Of a stretch of DNA of 64,000 nucleotides, positions 63,818-64,000 are shown piece by piece. Under the pieces are notes generated by a model, which made no database searches, was not told the origin of the DNA, and saw only the letters and a list, made by a program, of their open reading frames with translations. How positions within the stretch are numbered: position 1 is the first letter of the stretch; each line of letters begins with the position of its first letter. The DNA is from Bacillota bacterium. Its GTDB lineage: Bacteria; Bacillota; Clostridia; Peptostreptococcales; Anaerovoracaceae. The position numbers were made by a program, and so were the translations under genes. The stretch covers positions 1-64,000 of the forward strand of contig JAFWZZ010000005.1 in assembly GCA_017522185.1 (NCBI GenBank). The letters run 5' to 3'.

Positions 63818-63957
63818 TCATGGGAAACCGGTGGGAATCCGGTACAGTCGCCTCTGCTGTGATGCGGATGAGGGAACATTTTGCCATTGAAGCCGATGGG
63901 CTTTGAGAAGGCGTTTCTGAAGATGAAGCTAAGTCAGAAGACCAGGTATGATATGAA
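63818..63957 (+). ncRNA. Cobalamin (B12) riboswitch
   Basis: The element starts with GGGAAACCGGTGGGAATCCGG, has the GCTGTGATG segment, and ends with the B12-box-like AAGTCAGAAGACC. These blocks in this order are the adenosylcobalamin riboswitch core. A preceding promoter-like region (TTGACA at 63761, TAAAAT at 63783) is close to consensus. The regulated gene lies to the right, outside the window, and is probably for B12 uptake or synthesis. Confidence 0.9.
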
Positions 63958-64000
63958 CTGAGTTTCTGGGCTGTGAGGAAGCAACATGTCAAACTGCTGT

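Noticed and set aside
63798..63992. A 64-codon minus-strand frame over the window's right end
   Set aside because: It lies across the cobalamin riboswitch and is explained by the RNA.

Overview
The window looks like chromosome of an anaerobic, low-to-mid-GC Bacillota (class Clostridia, gut or oral type). The backbone carries a flavodiiron-rubredoxin protein, a rubredoxin-FMN glutamate-synthase-like protein, EFR1-type ferredoxin flavoprotein, a minimal SufC/SufB pair, sodium-coupled amino-acid symporters, a B12 riboswitch, and strong GGAGG ribosome sites. I see no rRNA, tRNA, CRISPR array or replication origin. The genus cannot be fixed by eye; an Anaerovoracaceae/Family XIII-like organism would fit.

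Positions 1 to about 12305 are an AT-rich accessory island. It starts with a tyrosine integrase, a MobC-like protein, a probable oriT and a MobV relaxase, so the main unit is an integrative mobilizable element without its own conjugation pore. Two short sites reading E-W-E-stop (GAGTGGGAATA) at 11167-11179 and 12294-12305, each with a nearby pair of TGGCAAC arm-type repeats, are best read as guaA 3'-end attachment sites. That implies two tandem elements in guaA, which would lie just left of the window. A 12-bp terminator directly after the last site would be the displaced guaA terminator.

The cargo is an XRE-controlled ABC exporter (3593-6088) followed by a block of defence-type genes: a type II Thoeris pair (TM-macro ThsA plus TIR ThsB, 6151-7575); a strong consensus promoter driving a structured RNA with tandem ~53-nt repeats and a UUCG terminator, followed by a PBECR4-like nuclease gene (7623-8498), which is the layout of a type III RNA-antitoxin/toxin module; a cytosolic trypsin-like protease (8614-9663); an unrecognised two-TM protein (9834-10895) flanked by ~110-bp diverged direct repeats; and a HEPN-like protein as the only cargo of the second small element.

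From 12.4 kb the backbone begins: a lipoprotein, FMN oxidoreductases, an SMP-30 hydrolase, a RocB-like peptidase, a cyclase/Fe-ADH/ureohydrolase run ending in trmB, and an alanine/glycine symporter (12.4-22.7 kb). Then come an SDR, a zinc-ribbon membrane protein, a broken AraC gene abutting an amidohydrolase remnant, and two divergent regulators (22.7-26.9 kb). A 1670-residue surface adhesin with a VWA domain and seven FctA-like isopeptide domains covers 27.4-32.5 kb.

The section 32.5-45 kb holds redox proteins (EFR1, FprA-rubredoxin, rubredoxin-glutamate synthase, flavodoxin reductase), a LysO-like exporter, an aminomutase-like PLP enzyme and transporters. 45-50 kb has ion and proline transport (cation antiporter, ClC, PutP under a divergent TetR, K+ channel). 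50-58.5 kb has housekeeping genes (alpha/beta hydrolase, rarA, sufCB, mutY, RNase Z, Nudix, LOG). 58.5-62.9 kb has a six-fold TTCTAGAA array upstream of a DeoR-gap pair, an M29 aminopeptidase and a lipid kinase. The window ends with a CntK-like DapF-fold racemase and a cobalamin riboswitch whose gene lies beyond the edge.
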